Shown in pieces: positions 16,465-23,606 of a stretch of DNA of 35,347 bases. The notes under the pieces are model-generated. The model did not search any database. It was not told where the DNA came from and was given only the letters and a program-made list of their open reading frames with translations. The stretch is from contig JAJEET010000060.1 of NCBI GenBank assembly GCA_022820835.1, positions 1-35,347 of the forward strand, written 5' to 3'. Origin of the DNA: Candidatus Poribacteria bacterium. Its GTDB lineage: Bacteria; Poribacteria; WGA-4E; WGA-3G. Every line of letters starts with the position of its first letter. The first letter of the stretch is position 1. The translations under genes were made by a program, and so were the position numbers.

Positions 16465-17256
16465 TTAATACCCCAATTGCCGCAAATACGCCCGATTCAC
16501 TGTCATCCGTTCTTCATCCGAACGCTTCTCAACTGTGCCAGGACAGGCAGTAATCCAGCGATCATAGTTGAGTGCTTCAAGCATGGACATGATACCTGGA
16601 AAATCCATCACATTTCCGCTGCCGACATCGACCCAGTCCACATCATAATTGCTACCATCTCCGCCAGTGTAGCCCGAATAATCCTGAAGGTGGACATAGA
16701 CGAGGACATCACTATAACGTCGGATAGATTCAATCGGATCGTATCCCCAAAGTGCTGAGTGCGACACATCTATGCACAACTTGCACTTTCGGAGCAGACT
16801 CATGTACTTTGCCCAATCGTCAATAGAATCGACGGTGGTGTTCGTGTGGATATGGTAGCAGACATCCAATCCGTACTGTGAGGCGTATTCCGCCCAATCC
16901 TCAGAGACATCAGCGAGTGCTGCGAGGTCGGAGTTATCGACGGGGCGATCCTTCGGTTTGCCTGCCCCCATGAACATGAAACAGTCTGCCTCGACTTCAG
17001 CGGCGAAGTCGATACGTCGTTTATTAATCTCCATCTGCTCCGGATTTTGGTCAATCGGTAACCCGCGTGCTGTTACGGCAGCGACAGGGAGATCTACATT
17101 GTCACAGATTTGACGAATCCGCTGCGGCGTACCGACCCAATCCAAGGATTGCCGCATCTCCCAACCGTCCCACCCGGCATCTTTGAGTTGGGTCAGCAGC
17201 TCTTCAAAATCAGGTTGTTGCCAACGCAGCGTACTATATCCAAATTTGAAACCCAT
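16465..17256 (-). CDS. Sugar phosphate isomerase/epimerase family (AP-endonuclease-2 TIM barrel)
   Basis: A 263-residue TIM-barrel protein. Typical family features are GWDGWEMRQSLDW near residue 30, CYHIHTNTT with metal-ligand-type His, LCIDVSHSALWG with Asp and His, and VYVHLQDY with His. These are the metal-site positions of xylose-isomerase-like enzymes. The ATG at 17256 has AGGAGG upstream on the coding strand. It is the first gene of a probable operon with the MutL-like gene (25-bp gap). The substrate is unknown; such genes accompany inositol, inosose or keto-sugar breakdown. Confidence 0.85.
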   Translation of the reverse strand: MGFKFGYSTLRWQQPDFEELLTQLKDAGWDGWEMRQSLDWVGTPQRIRQICDNVDLPVAAVTARGLPIDQNPEQMEINKRRIDFAAEVEADCFMFMGAGKPKDRPVDNSDLAALADVSEDWAEYASQYGLDVCYHIHTNTTVDSIDDWAKYMSLLRKCKLCIDVSHSALWGYDPIESIRRYSDVLVYVHLQDYSGYTGGDGSNYDVDWVDVGSGNVMDFPGIMSMLEALNYDRWITACPGTVEKRSDEERMTVNRAYLRQLGY

Positions 17257-17353
17257 ACTTTCCTCCTATTTTAGCTATTGGCTTTCGCCAAGAATGGCTA
17301 TAACGCTGATCGCCGAAAATTACCTAAATATTATACCACATTTTAAAATAAAT

Positions 17354-17438
17354 TGCAGTTTTCAGTTTTTCAGTTACCAGTTTCGAGTTACCAGAGAAGA
17401 AGTTTCTTTACTGGCTACTGGTTACTGGTTACTATGAA
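17354..17438. repeat. 7-bp unit repeat array, inverted halves
   Basis: The left half has units CAGTTTT, CAGTTAC, CAGTTTC, GAGTTAC. A centre of GAGAAGAAGTTTCTTT follows, and the right half has units ACTGGCT, ACTGGTT, ACTGGTT. The two halves are roughly complementary. The rest of the gap 17257-17528 holds only the operator-like repeat below and a ribosome site. Confidence 0.65.
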
Positions 17439-17448
17439 AATAAATTAC

Positions 17449-17485
17449 TTGCTATATAACGGAAGGTTTTGCTAAACTATAGCAA
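17449..17485 (+). promoter_or_regulatory. Operator-like inverted repeat at a candidate promoter
   Basis: TTGCTATA (17449-17456) and TATAGCAA (17478-17485) are perfect inverted copies 21 bp apart. TTGCTA could itself act as a -35 with TAAACT at 17473-17478 as -10 (18-bp spacer), so the dyad would bracket the promoter of the Gfo/Idh gene. Weak evidence. Confidence 0.4.
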
Positions 17486-17528
17486 CGAAACTTAGGGATT
17501 TTGAAACACCTATTTTTAAGGAGAAAAT

Positions 17529-18494
17529 ATGGACAAAGTGAAACTCGGTTTTATTGGAACCGGCGGTATGGCTGGCGCGCACATGCGTAACTTGAAAGAA
17601 AATTTTGAGGACGTTGAATTTTGTGCAATGTGCGATATTTCGGAAGACCGTGCAAAGGCGCGCGCAGAAGAATACGGCGGGAACGCTTACACCGATTATC
17701 GCGTCATGTACGACAAAGAAGACTTGGATGCGGTTTACATCTGCACGCCACCGTTTGCGCACGGTGAGCAGGAACGGATCGCTTGCGAACAAGGCATCGC
17801 GATGTTCATTGAAAAACCGATCCACTCCGAATTGGAACCCGCAATCATCATCAATGAATACGTTCAACAGAGCGGAGTCGTTACGAGTGTCGGCTACCAC
17901 TGGCGCTACGGTGGCAACGCACAGAACGCGAAGGCGATGCTTGAAGAGCAACCGCAGATCCTCGGCGCACTCGGCTATTGGATCGGCGGCATGCCCGGTA
18001 CACCCTGGTGGCGGGTTCGCGCACAATCCGGCGGACAGCACGTCGAACAGACAACACACATCTTTGATCTCGCACGCTTCCTCGTCGGCAGCGACGGGAA
18101 AACCGTACACGGGGTCGCCGCAAGTGGTAGCATGACAGACATCGAAAACTACGACGTTGACGACATCAGTATGGTGAACATTGAGTTCCAGAATGGTGCA
18201 GTCGCGAACATCGTCTCAAGTTGTGCAATGCAAGGCTTCGGTCGTGTACATCTCGAAGTGTTCACACGTGGGTTAGTCGTCACTGTCGGCGGACCGAACA
18301 ACGTCAACCGAGGCGGAGAGACAGAACCGCTTTCAGGTGAAGGTGGAGCAGACCGCGATCGTGTCTTCATTGATGCTGTCAAATCTGGTGATGACTCTAA
18401 TATTCTATCACCATATAGCGACGCTTTAGAGACGCTCCGCATCATGCTCGCAGCAAGCACATCTTTCCGTACCGGTAAAGCAGTAGACTTATAG
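17529..18494 (+). CDS. Gfo/Idh/MocA-family NAD(P)-dependent oxidoreductase
   Basis: A 321-residue cytosolic sugar dehydrogenase-like protein. The Rossmann motif GFIGTGGMAG is at 7-16. The family signature EKP is at 95-97, in MFIEKPIHSE. The C-terminal substrate domain has VGYHWRYGGN at 121-130 and GGQHVEQTTHIFDLARF at 168-184, with H171, H177 and D180 at the usual catalytic region. AAGGAGA lies directly upstream. It is followed 52 bp later by a hydroxypyruvate-isomerase-like gene on the same strand, with a small hairpin between them, so the two probably form an operon acting on a keto- or inositol-type sugar. Substrate unknown. Confidence 0.9.
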   Translation: MDKVKLGFIGTGGMAGAHMRNLKENFEDVEFCAMCDISEDRAKARAEEYGGNAYTDYRVMYDKEDLDAVYICTPPFAHGEQERIACEQGIAMFIEKPIHSELEPAIIINEYVQQSGVVTSVGYHWRYGGNAQNAKAMLEEQPQILGALGYWIGGMPGTPWWRVRAQSGGQHVEQTTHIFDLARFLVGSDGKTVHGVAASGSMTDIENYDVDDISMVNIEFQNGAVANIVSSCAMQGFGRVHLEVFTRGLVVTVGGPNNVNRGGETEPLSGEGGADRDRVFIDAVKSGDDSNILSPYSDALETLRIMLAASTSFRTGKAVDL

Positions 18495-18503
18495 AAAATA
18501 GCG

Positions 18504-18524
18504 GGGACGAGGCAACCTCGTCCC
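18504..18524 (+). repeat. Intercistronic hairpin
   Basis: GGGACGAGG-CAA-CCTCGTCCC is a perfect 9-bp GC-rich stem with a 3-nt loop. It lies between two co-directional genes, with no T-run after it, so it is more likely an RNA-stability or repeat element than a full terminator. The outer GGGAC/GTCCC is shared with the terminator at 19332. Confidence 0.6.
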
Positions 18525-18546
18525 TACAAAAAAGAAAGAGAGAATT

Positions 18547-19302
18547 ATGCCAATTAATCAATCCATCTGCTTTGGCGGGTTCAGTCGTGGCAGGGACCCA
18601 GTAGATGTCATCAAGAAAGCCGCTGAAATCGGTTACGCATCCGTTGAGATGCTGCCCGCGGAATACTGGCCGGTCGTCAAGGATCACGGGATGCGTGTCG
18701 CAATTATCGTTGGACACTCCTCTTTGCCATCGGGTTTGAACGATCCGAGCAACCACGACCGGATCGAAGACGAACTCCTCAAGAACATCGACATCGCCGC
18801 TGAAAACGACATCCCCGGACTGATATGCTTCTCTGGGAACAGAGAAGGTAGATCAGAGGAAGAGGGACGTGATAACACGATCGCCGGACTGTCGCGCGTC
18901 ACCAAATATGCAGAAGAGAAAGAGATCAATCTCTGTATCGAACTGCTCAACAGTAAAGTCAACCACCCCGACTATCAGTGCGACACAACGGCATGGGGTG
19001 TTGAAGTCTGTAAAGGGGTCGGTTCCCCGAGAGCGCAGCTCCTCTACGACATCTACCACATGCAGATTATGGAAGGTGATCTCATCCGTAACATCACAGA
19101 CTATAGTGATTACATCGGACACTACCATACCGCAGGCAATCCGGGACGCCGCGATCTTGATGACGAACAGGAAATCTACTATCCTGCCGTTATGCGCGCC
19201 ATCGTCGAGAGCGGATATGAACTCTATGTCGGTCATGAATTCAGTCCTAAAGGCGACGCCTTCGACGCAATGCAACACGCGTATGACGTATGTAACGTGT
19301 AA
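18547..19302 (+). CDS. Hydroxypyruvate isomerase-like TIM-barrel enzyme
   Basis: 251 residues, cytosolic. It belongs to the xylose-isomerase-like TIM-barrel family and resembles Hyi. Likely metal and catalytic residues are E132 (CIELLNSK), D168 and H171 (LLYDIYHMQ), H194 (HYHTAGNPGRR) and E231 (GHEFSPKG). The HTAGNPGR pattern followed by EQEIYY is typical of Hyi, which interconverts hydroxypyruvate and tartronate semialdehyde. GAAAGAGAG precedes the ATG. It probably forms an operon with the Gfo/Idh gene upstream and ends at a strong terminator. The exact substrate may be another keto sugar. Confidence 0.85.
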   Translation: MPINQSICFGGFSRGRDPVDVIKKAAEIGYASVEMLPAEYWPVVKDHGMRVAIIVGHSSLPSGLNDPSNHDRIEDELLKNIDIAAENDIPGLICFSGNREGRSEEEGRDNTIAGLSRVTKYAEEKEINLCIELLNSKVNHPDYQCDTTAWGVEVCKGVGSPRAQLLYDIYHMQIMEGDLIRNITDYSDYIGHYHTAGNPGRRDLDDEQEIYYPAVMRAIVESGYELYVGHEFSPKGDAFDAMQHAYDVCNV

Positions 19303-19331
19303 CGTCTAATTAGAAAATCCACAAGGTTATA

Positions 19332-19364
19332 GGGACAGGTTTCTCTATACCTGTCCCTTTTTTT
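19332..19364 (+). terminator. Intrinsic terminator directly before the LamG gene
   Basis: GGGACAGGT (19332-19340) and ACCTGTCCC (19349-19357) form a perfect 9-bp stem with an 8-nt loop, followed by seven T (19358-19364). It lies 30 bp after the isomerase stop, and its T-run ends 16 nt before the LamG ATG, next to that gene's GGAGG. Confidence 0.85.
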
Positions 19365-19380
19365 GTAGGAGGAACTCTGA

Positions 19381-20193
19381 ATGAGAACCCTAAATTGGCT
19401 CATACTCACAACGCTCATAGCGACTGTTTACCTGACATCAGTCGCGAGTGCCAGTCTCAATGACGGTTTACTGATCTATCTGCCTTTTGATGAACGTTCA
19501 GGACAAACCGCTGCGGATAGTAGTGGAAATAATAACGATGCCAAACTTACAGAGGGTGCCAAATGGAAACCGAATGGCGGTAAGATCGGTGGTGCAGTGG
19601 AACTCGACGGTGCCGGCGCTGTCGTTGAAGACCCGAACGGTGCCGATTATATCAACGGACTTGACGCTTTTACCATCTCTGTTTGGGTAAAATCTGATTC
19701 AGTTGGACACGACAGAGGTATTGTCTTTGCTAGAGATCCGGATGGTGGAGACAACATTTTCGGGTTCCGCTACGATGCCGCAAGTTGGTCAACGCCAGGG
19801 GGTACGAATCTTATCAAGGGCGCAATTACGACAACGGGTGGTGGTCAAGCGTATGAGGGTAAAAGCGATGTGCAAACGACTGACTGGCAACACCTCATTT
19901 TCAGTTGGAAAAGTGGTGAACAACTTACCCTCTATATTGATGGCGAGCTGGATGATGATCCTACTCACAATGACGATGGTAAAGTGGGAGAAATCTCAGG
20001 TGCCACCAAATTATTCGTTGGTAAAGGCGCGAAGGATAATAATGGCACATCGTGGCCTGGGCTCATAGACGATCTTCGCATCTATGACAGAGTATTGACC
20101 GAAGCAGAGATTGCGGATTTAGCAAGCGGTGTCCTTGCAGTCGAAGCAGGCGATAAGTTAGCAACGACTTGGGGGTACCTCAAGCAAAAATAA
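19381..20193 (+). CDS. Secreted LamG (concanavalin A-like) domain protein with KL-ATTW tail
   Basis: A 270-residue exported protein. A signal peptide covers about residues 1-25 (MRTLNWLILTTLIATVYL, cleavage near ASA). The rest is one LamG/LamGL-type jelly roll: LIYLPFDERSG, DSSGNNNDAKL, GGAVELDG, FTISVWVKSD, WQHLIFSWKSGEQLTLYIDG and GLIDDLRIYDRVLTEAEI, a complete family pattern. It ends VLAVEAGDKLATTWGYLKQK, a tail shared with the two paralogues at 12386 and 13411. GGAGGAAC lies just upstream of the ATG. A terminator sits in its 5' region, so expression depends on readthrough or on a promoter I cannot identify. Probable role: binding of carbohydrate or matrix at the cell surface. Confidence 0.85.
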   Translation: MRTLNWLILTTLIATVYLTSVASASLNDGLLIYLPFDERSGQTAADSSGNNNDAKLTEGAKWKPNGGKIGGAVELDGAGAVVEDPNGADYINGLDAFTISVWVKSDSVGHDRGIVFARDPDGGDNIFGFRYDAASWSTPGGTNLIKGAITTTGGGQAYEGKSDVQTTDWQHLIFSWKSGEQLTLYIDGELDDDPTHNDDGKVGEISGATKLFVGKGAKDNNGTSWPGLIDDLRIYDRVLTEAEIADLASGVLAVEAGDKLATTWGYLKQK

Positions 20194-20209
20194 ACCGATA
20201 ATAATATGT

Positions 20210-20241
20210 AGCGCGCGTTTGGGTTCCCCAATACGCGCGCT
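20210..20241 (+). terminator. Terminator hairpin after the LamG gene
   Basis: AGCGCGCGT (20210-20218) pairs with ACGCGCGCT (20233-20241), and TTGGG pairs with CCCAA inside, with a single bulged T and loop TTC. A TTTCTCTTTG tract follows. It lies 17 bp after the stop codon. Confidence 0.75.
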
Positions 20242-20327
20242 TTCTCTTTGTATCTGAACCGTGATTTGTGTGATTGCCGTGATAAAAGACCGATATGCGT
20301 ATAGAATGTCCTTATTATCTATAACGG

Positions 20328-20354
20328 GAGTTGAGACATATTGCATCTCAACTC
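20328..20354. repeat. Dyad at the truncation point of the AlbA-type gene
   Basis: GAGTTGAGA (20328-20336) and TCTCAACTC (20346-20354) form a perfect 9-bp inverted repeat with a 9-nt loop. It lies exactly where the homology of the downstream fragment begins, so it could mark the end of an old insertion or deletion. Confidence 0.4.
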
Positions 20355-20906
20355 AGCTTTGTGTTAAACTTTATAATGATAAGACGAAGTTCTCATGGAG
20401 GATTTATTGAAGACCCTGAATATCCACTCTTGGCGGTTGACGAAGCAATCTTAAACGCTGTTATTCATAGAGACTATGGAATCAACGCACCGATTCACTG
20501 TATTGCGTATCGGAATGGTTTGGTGGTCGAAAACCCGGGTGGCATTCCTCAGGAAGTCCCACGACACTTTAGTCTGGCAGATACAGTGCTTAGTTCCGTC
20601 CTACGCAATCAGAAAATTGTCGAGTGGATGCGCTTTATGAAGGATGAACGCGGTGAACCTCTGGTCCGCGCTTTAAGTGAAGGTACAAGAAAAATGCGTC
20701 AAGAAATGGAAAACCTCGGTCTACCAGCACCGGATTATGAAACAGCGCAAAATACCACTGTCACACTCTATAATCACTTTGAGGAGCGATTGGCACCGCA
20801 TGCCTCTTACGCGACTACGGCATCTAACCCAGACACTCCGGATGAACCGAGCAATGTGAAAAAAGCACTGCGTTCAATAGGAGAACGCCTCGCCAGAATC
20901 GAGTAA
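20331..20906 (+). pseudogene. 5'-truncated AlbA_2-type ATP-binding protein (C-terminal GHKL-like part)
   Basis: The frame is open from a TTG at 20331 for 191 codons; a stop lies just upstream. It matches only the C-terminal half of AlbA_2 (Schlafen-like) putative DNA-binding/ATP-binding proteins. The GHKL-like motif EAILNAVIHRDYG is followed by LVVENPGGIP, RNQKIVEWMRF and GLPAPDYE, the usual order. The N-terminal AlbA domain (about 200 residues) is missing. A possible restart is the ATG at 20376. Such proteins are often encoded beside type I restriction genes, and hsdS follows 11 bp downstream, so it was probably part of that operon. It is most likely a remnant, though a short translated product is possible. 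Confidence 0.65.
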
Positions 20907-20935
20907 AAGAAACTCACGTGGAGAAAATAAATCCA

Positions 20936-22294
20936 ATGGATTTGCCAAAAGGATGGGTATGGACAACATTAGAGGAAATCAGCGAAATTATATTAGGGCA
21001 ATCACCTCCATCCTCCACCTACAATACAGATGGCGAAGGACTTCCTTTTTATCAAGGCAAACTTGAATTCGGAAAACTTTATCCTACACCTCGAAAATGG
21101 TGTACCGCTCCAAAGAAAATCGCTGAGAAAGGAGACGTTTTCATTTCTATTCGCGCCCCCGTCGGACCGACAAATATTTGCCCTGAAACATCCGCTGTGG
21201 GAAGAGGACTCGCAGCAATTCGTGGATTAGGCGGAATTGAGTCATTTTTCATTCTTTATTTACTGCGTGCCTTTGCTAATGAAATCGCAAGCAGGGGAAC
21301 AGGAACAACTTTTGATGCAATCACGGGAAACCAACTCAAAACATTTGCGATTCCGCTTCCGCCGCTGGCAGAACAACACCGTATCGTAGCCAAGTTAGAA
21401 AGACTATTTAAACAATTAGACGCAGCCATTGATAACCTGAAAAAAGCACAAGCGCAGTTGCAGCGGTATCGCCGATCCATCCTCAAAGCTGCTTTTGAAG
21501 CGGAGTTGACAAAGGAATGGCGCGAAGGACCTTCAGACACTTGGGAACGTATGAAACTGAGCGAATTCATCACGCTTGAGAGTGGTTCGCGCCCAAAAGG
21601 CGGAGTCCGTGGAATTCTTGAAGGAATACCCAGTCTTGGGGGTGAGCATTTGAATGCCGAAGGTAGTTTTAAGTTTGAAAAAATAAAATACATTCCTGAA
21701 GCGTATTTTAAATCACTGAACAAAGGACGCATTTACCCAGACGATATTATTGTTGTGAAAGATGGCGCGACAACCGGAAAAACCAGTTTTGTTGATAACG
21801 ATTTTCCACATAAAAATGCTGTAGTTAATGAACACTTGTTCATTGTACGGGTAGACCCAAAAGTTGCTTTTCCAAAGTTCGTGTTTTATTATCTCTTTAG
21901 CAGTAAAGGTCAGCAGCAAATTCTCTCAGATTTTCGAGGGGCTACTGTCGGCGGGATTTCTCGTAATTTTCCACTAAAAGTTACCGTTCCAATTCCACCG
22001 CTTACCGAACAAGAACAAATCGTCTCTGAACTTGAACGTCACCTTTCAATCGCTGATGAAATTGAAGCAACCCTTGATACCGAACTTAAACGCGCGGAAC
22101 GTCTGCGGCAGTCTATTCTCAAGCACGCCTTCTCTGGTAAACTTGTGCCGCAAGACCCGAACGATGAACCGGCAAGCGTCCTATTGGAGAAAATCCAAGC
22201 GGAAAAAGCACCTCAGCCACCGAAGCGAAAAAAGAGGACAACAAAAGCGAAAACAACCCTTTCGCCAAAACAGATGTCGCTTCCACTCGACTAA
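20936..22294 (+). CDS. hsdS: Type I restriction-modification specificity subunit HsdS
   Basis: Recognises the DNA target of a type I methylase complex (HsdM2S). I prefer the ATG at 20936 (MDLPKGWVW, 452 aa), with TGGAG about 12 nt upstream; an in-frame GTG at 20918 is possible. The two target-recognition domains each end in the typical motif and helix: PLPPLAEQHRIVAKLERLF then a coiled coil, and PIPPLTEQEQIVSELERHL then a second coiled coil ending FSGKLVPQDPNDEPASVLL. Both halves are complete, so a bipartite site is expected. The C-terminal 25 residues are lysine-rich. hsdM lies 1.8 kb downstream, separated by five small features, and no hsdR is present in the window. Confidence 0.92.
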   Translation: MDLPKGWVWTTLEEISEIILGQSPPSSTYNTDGEGLPFYQGKLEFGKLYPTPRKWCTAPKKIAEKGDVFISIRAPVGPTNICPETSAVGRGLAAIRGLGGIESFFILYLLRAFANEIASRGTGTTFDAITGNQLKTFAIPLPPLAEQHRIVAKLERLFKQLDAAIDNLKKAQAQLQRYRRSILKAAFEAELTKEWREGPSDTWERMKLSEFITLESGSRPKGGVRGILEGIPSLGGEHLNAEGSFKFEKIKYIPEAYFKSLNKGRIYPDDIIVVKDGATTGKTSFVDNDFPHKNAVVNEHLFIVRVDPKVAFPKFVFYYLFSSKGQQQILSDFRGATVGGISRNFPLKVTVPIPPLTEQEQIVSELERHLSIADEIEATLDTELKRAERLRQSILKHAFSGKLVPQDPNDEPASVLLEKIQAEKAPQPPKRKKRTTKAKTTLSPKQMSLPLD

Positions 22295-22307
22295 GGAACT
22301 ATTAGTT

Positions 22308-22604
22308 ATGACCCAAGATGAGATACAAGACAACACGGATGAATCCGAGGAAACGCAGGAAACCGATCCACTTCTTGCCTTAGCAGGAACATTGCAATGG
22401 GACGTGGCTGAAATAAAAAAGCAACTCCGTACCTATAAACTACCAGAGATACGTGTAGTTGAAGGTGCATACAAAGACCATCCGGATCCGCTTGTCGCAT
22501 TGCTGGGTACGTTGGAATGTGATGTGACTGACCTCGGCGAACGCCACGACGACTATATTGCAGCCGCTTTGTTGGCAGAATTGTGGGGAGATGAAGATGA
22601 ATAA
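22308..22604 (+). CDS. Small acidic antitoxin-like protein with a duplicated motif
   Basis: 98 residues, start ATG 22308, with AAGGA about 10 nt upstream, 13 bp after hsdS. Two copies of one motif are visible: DPLLALAGTLQWDVAEI and DPLVALLGTLECDVTDL. The second continues GERHDDYIAAALLAEL. From memory the GTLECDVTD-ERHDDYI pattern occurs in short antitoxin-like proteins paired with PIN-domain toxins. No toxin follows; the next gene is a second antitoxin-like protein 15 bp later. The strongly acidic N-terminus (many D and E) also fits an antitoxin. Function is inferred only. Confidence 0.5.
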   Translation: MTQDEIQDNTDESEETQETDPLLALAGTLQWDVAEIKKQLRTYKLPEIRVVEGAYKDHPDPLVALLGTLECDVTDLGERHDDYIAAALLAELWGDEDE

Positions 22605-22619
22605 CATGAGGTGATCTAT

Positions 22620-22910
22620 ATGGCAAAAACAGAACTTGAAGTCCGATTTACATTACCGCTTAACGAGGTCTTACTGCGACGTAAAGTGGACGCGGAGCAT
22701 AAGGCAAAAGAGGCTTTTGTGCTTGAACTTCTGCGCCAAGGTGACATTAGTGCGGGTAGGGCAGCACGACTTCTCAACATTTCGCGGTGGGACCTCTCGG
22801 ATCTGATGTATGAAGCAGGGATATCTCCTTTTGATGACAGTCTCACAACAGAAGCGTTAGACGCTGAAGTTAAAAGCGCGTTAAAAGATTTCGATGAACC
22901 TGAATCATAA
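22620..22910 (+). CDS. UPF0175-family antitoxin-like protein
   Basis: 96 residues from the ATG at 22620, with GAGGTGAT upstream (in-frame GTG at 22611 less likely). The UPF0175 pattern is clear: LELLRQGDISAGRAARLLNISRWDLSDLMYEAGISPF, a helix-turn-helix-like core near residues 35-72. Members are usually encoded next to a VapC/DUF3368 toxin and are thought to repress their own operon. No toxin gene lies downstream: only a MITE and then unrelated genes. It is therefore an orphan antitoxin or a repressor of the neighbouring restriction genes. Confidence 0.75.
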   Translation: MAKTELEVRFTLPLNEVLLRRKVDAEHKAKEAFVLELLRQGDISAGRAARLLNISRWDLSDLMYEAGISPFDDSLTTEALDAEVKSALKDFDEPES

Positions 22911-22944
22911 ACTTGGATGAACTCGTAAGCGTTCTACTCGGAGG

Positions 22945-23096
22945 TCTTAAAGTGCAGGGTGATTTAGTTTTAAGAAATTCGCGGGTTTTATAGTTTTTGT
23001 TCCAAATCCGGTGCGGTTAGAAACACGCACCTACCGGGCCTGGGGGTCCAAAATTGGACGAAAAAACCGAGAACTAAATAGCGCTGTCTTAAAGTG
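22945..23096. mobile_element. 132-bp ISAs1-type MITE with perfect 10-bp target-site duplication
   Basis: The direct repeat TCTTAAAGTG occurs at 22945-22954 and again at 23087-23096. Between them (22955-23086) the element begins CAGGGTGATTTAGTTT and ends, read on the other strand, CAGCGCTATTTAGTTC. These ends match at 12 of 16 positions, including a perfect ATTTAGTT. No open frame is present. The left end also resembles the IS end at the start of the window (CAGGGTCATTCAATT) and the relic at 8987. Ten-bp duplications fit what I recall of the ISAs1 family. It contains one copy of a covarying hairpin (23008-23037) and GTCCAA-AA-TTGGAC near 23046. Confidence 0.85.
23008..23037 (-). repeat. Covarying 30-bp hairpin, copy inside the MITE
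   Basis: On the minus strand the element starts CCGGTAGGTGCG and ends TAACCGCACCGG. GGTGCG pairs with CGCACC. A second copy lies at 28849-28878, ungapped, with 25 of 30 identical bases. Confidence 0.6.
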
Positions 23097-23182
23097 AAAG
23101 TGGTATTGAATCTAATAAAGTGCTGTGCTAAAATATAAGATATATCATGAAACGACTCTCAAATTTTGATAGGTGATACACT

Positions 23183-23605
23183 ATGAAAACCTTACAAGAT
23201 AATTTTGAACCCCTTTTGCTGCCAGCGGACAAGGTGCTATTGAGGAAACATATTCAACGTGAACTGGATGAAATCCGCGAGGAAGTCGAGGAAACCTGTA
23301 AAGTGGCTACCGACGTTAGAGCTGTCCCGCAACAAGCTTATGACGAAACCTCTACTTTGCTGAAGCGAATATCTCCCGGTATTCCAATGCCGGACCTAAT
23401 GTGGTTGGAAGATGGCGGGATTGGGTTAGAATGGAGACCCGGTGATGGTATTATTACAATGAGCCTATATGGCGACGATCATGTTAACTTCGTTGTAGTT
23501 TTAGATGATCAGCATGAGATTGCGGGGACTTGTCCGTTATCAGATCCGTTCTTACTACCTAATTTTCTAACAATATTACCTGAGCTTTTCCAACGAAGGA
23601 TATGA
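23183..23605 (+). CDS. Conserved-looking small protein, function unknown (first of a pair)
   Basis: 140 residues; ATG at 23183. The N-terminal half is helical and charged (RELDEIREEVEETCK). The C-terminal half reads as a beta-rich domain: MWLEDGGIGLEWRPGDGIITMSLYGDDHVNFVV. I recall this GxIxLEW pattern from small proteins encoded in two-gene units of unknown role, often near mobile or defence genes, but cannot name a family. The next gene starts 1 bp after its stop, which implies translational coupling. It begins 86 bp after the MITE insertion. Confidence 0.55.
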   Translation: MKTLQDNFEPLLLPADKVLLRKHIQRELDEIREEVEETCKVATDVRAVPQQAYDETSTLLKRISPGIPMPDLMWLEDGGIGLEWRPGDGIITMSLYGDDHVNFVVVLDDQHEIAGTCPLSDPFLLPNFLTILPELFQRRI

Positions 23606-23606
23606 T

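Noticed and set aside
17472..18110. Open frame of 212 codons on the minus strand opposite the Gfo/Idh gene
   Set aside because: The opposite strand encodes a clear Rossmann dehydrogenase. The antisense product is Cys-, Phe- and Val-rich with no motif.
18504..18524. The intercistronic hairpin as a rho-independent terminator
   Set aside because: There is no T-run on either side suitable for termination, and the downstream gene is co-directional with a good ribosome site.
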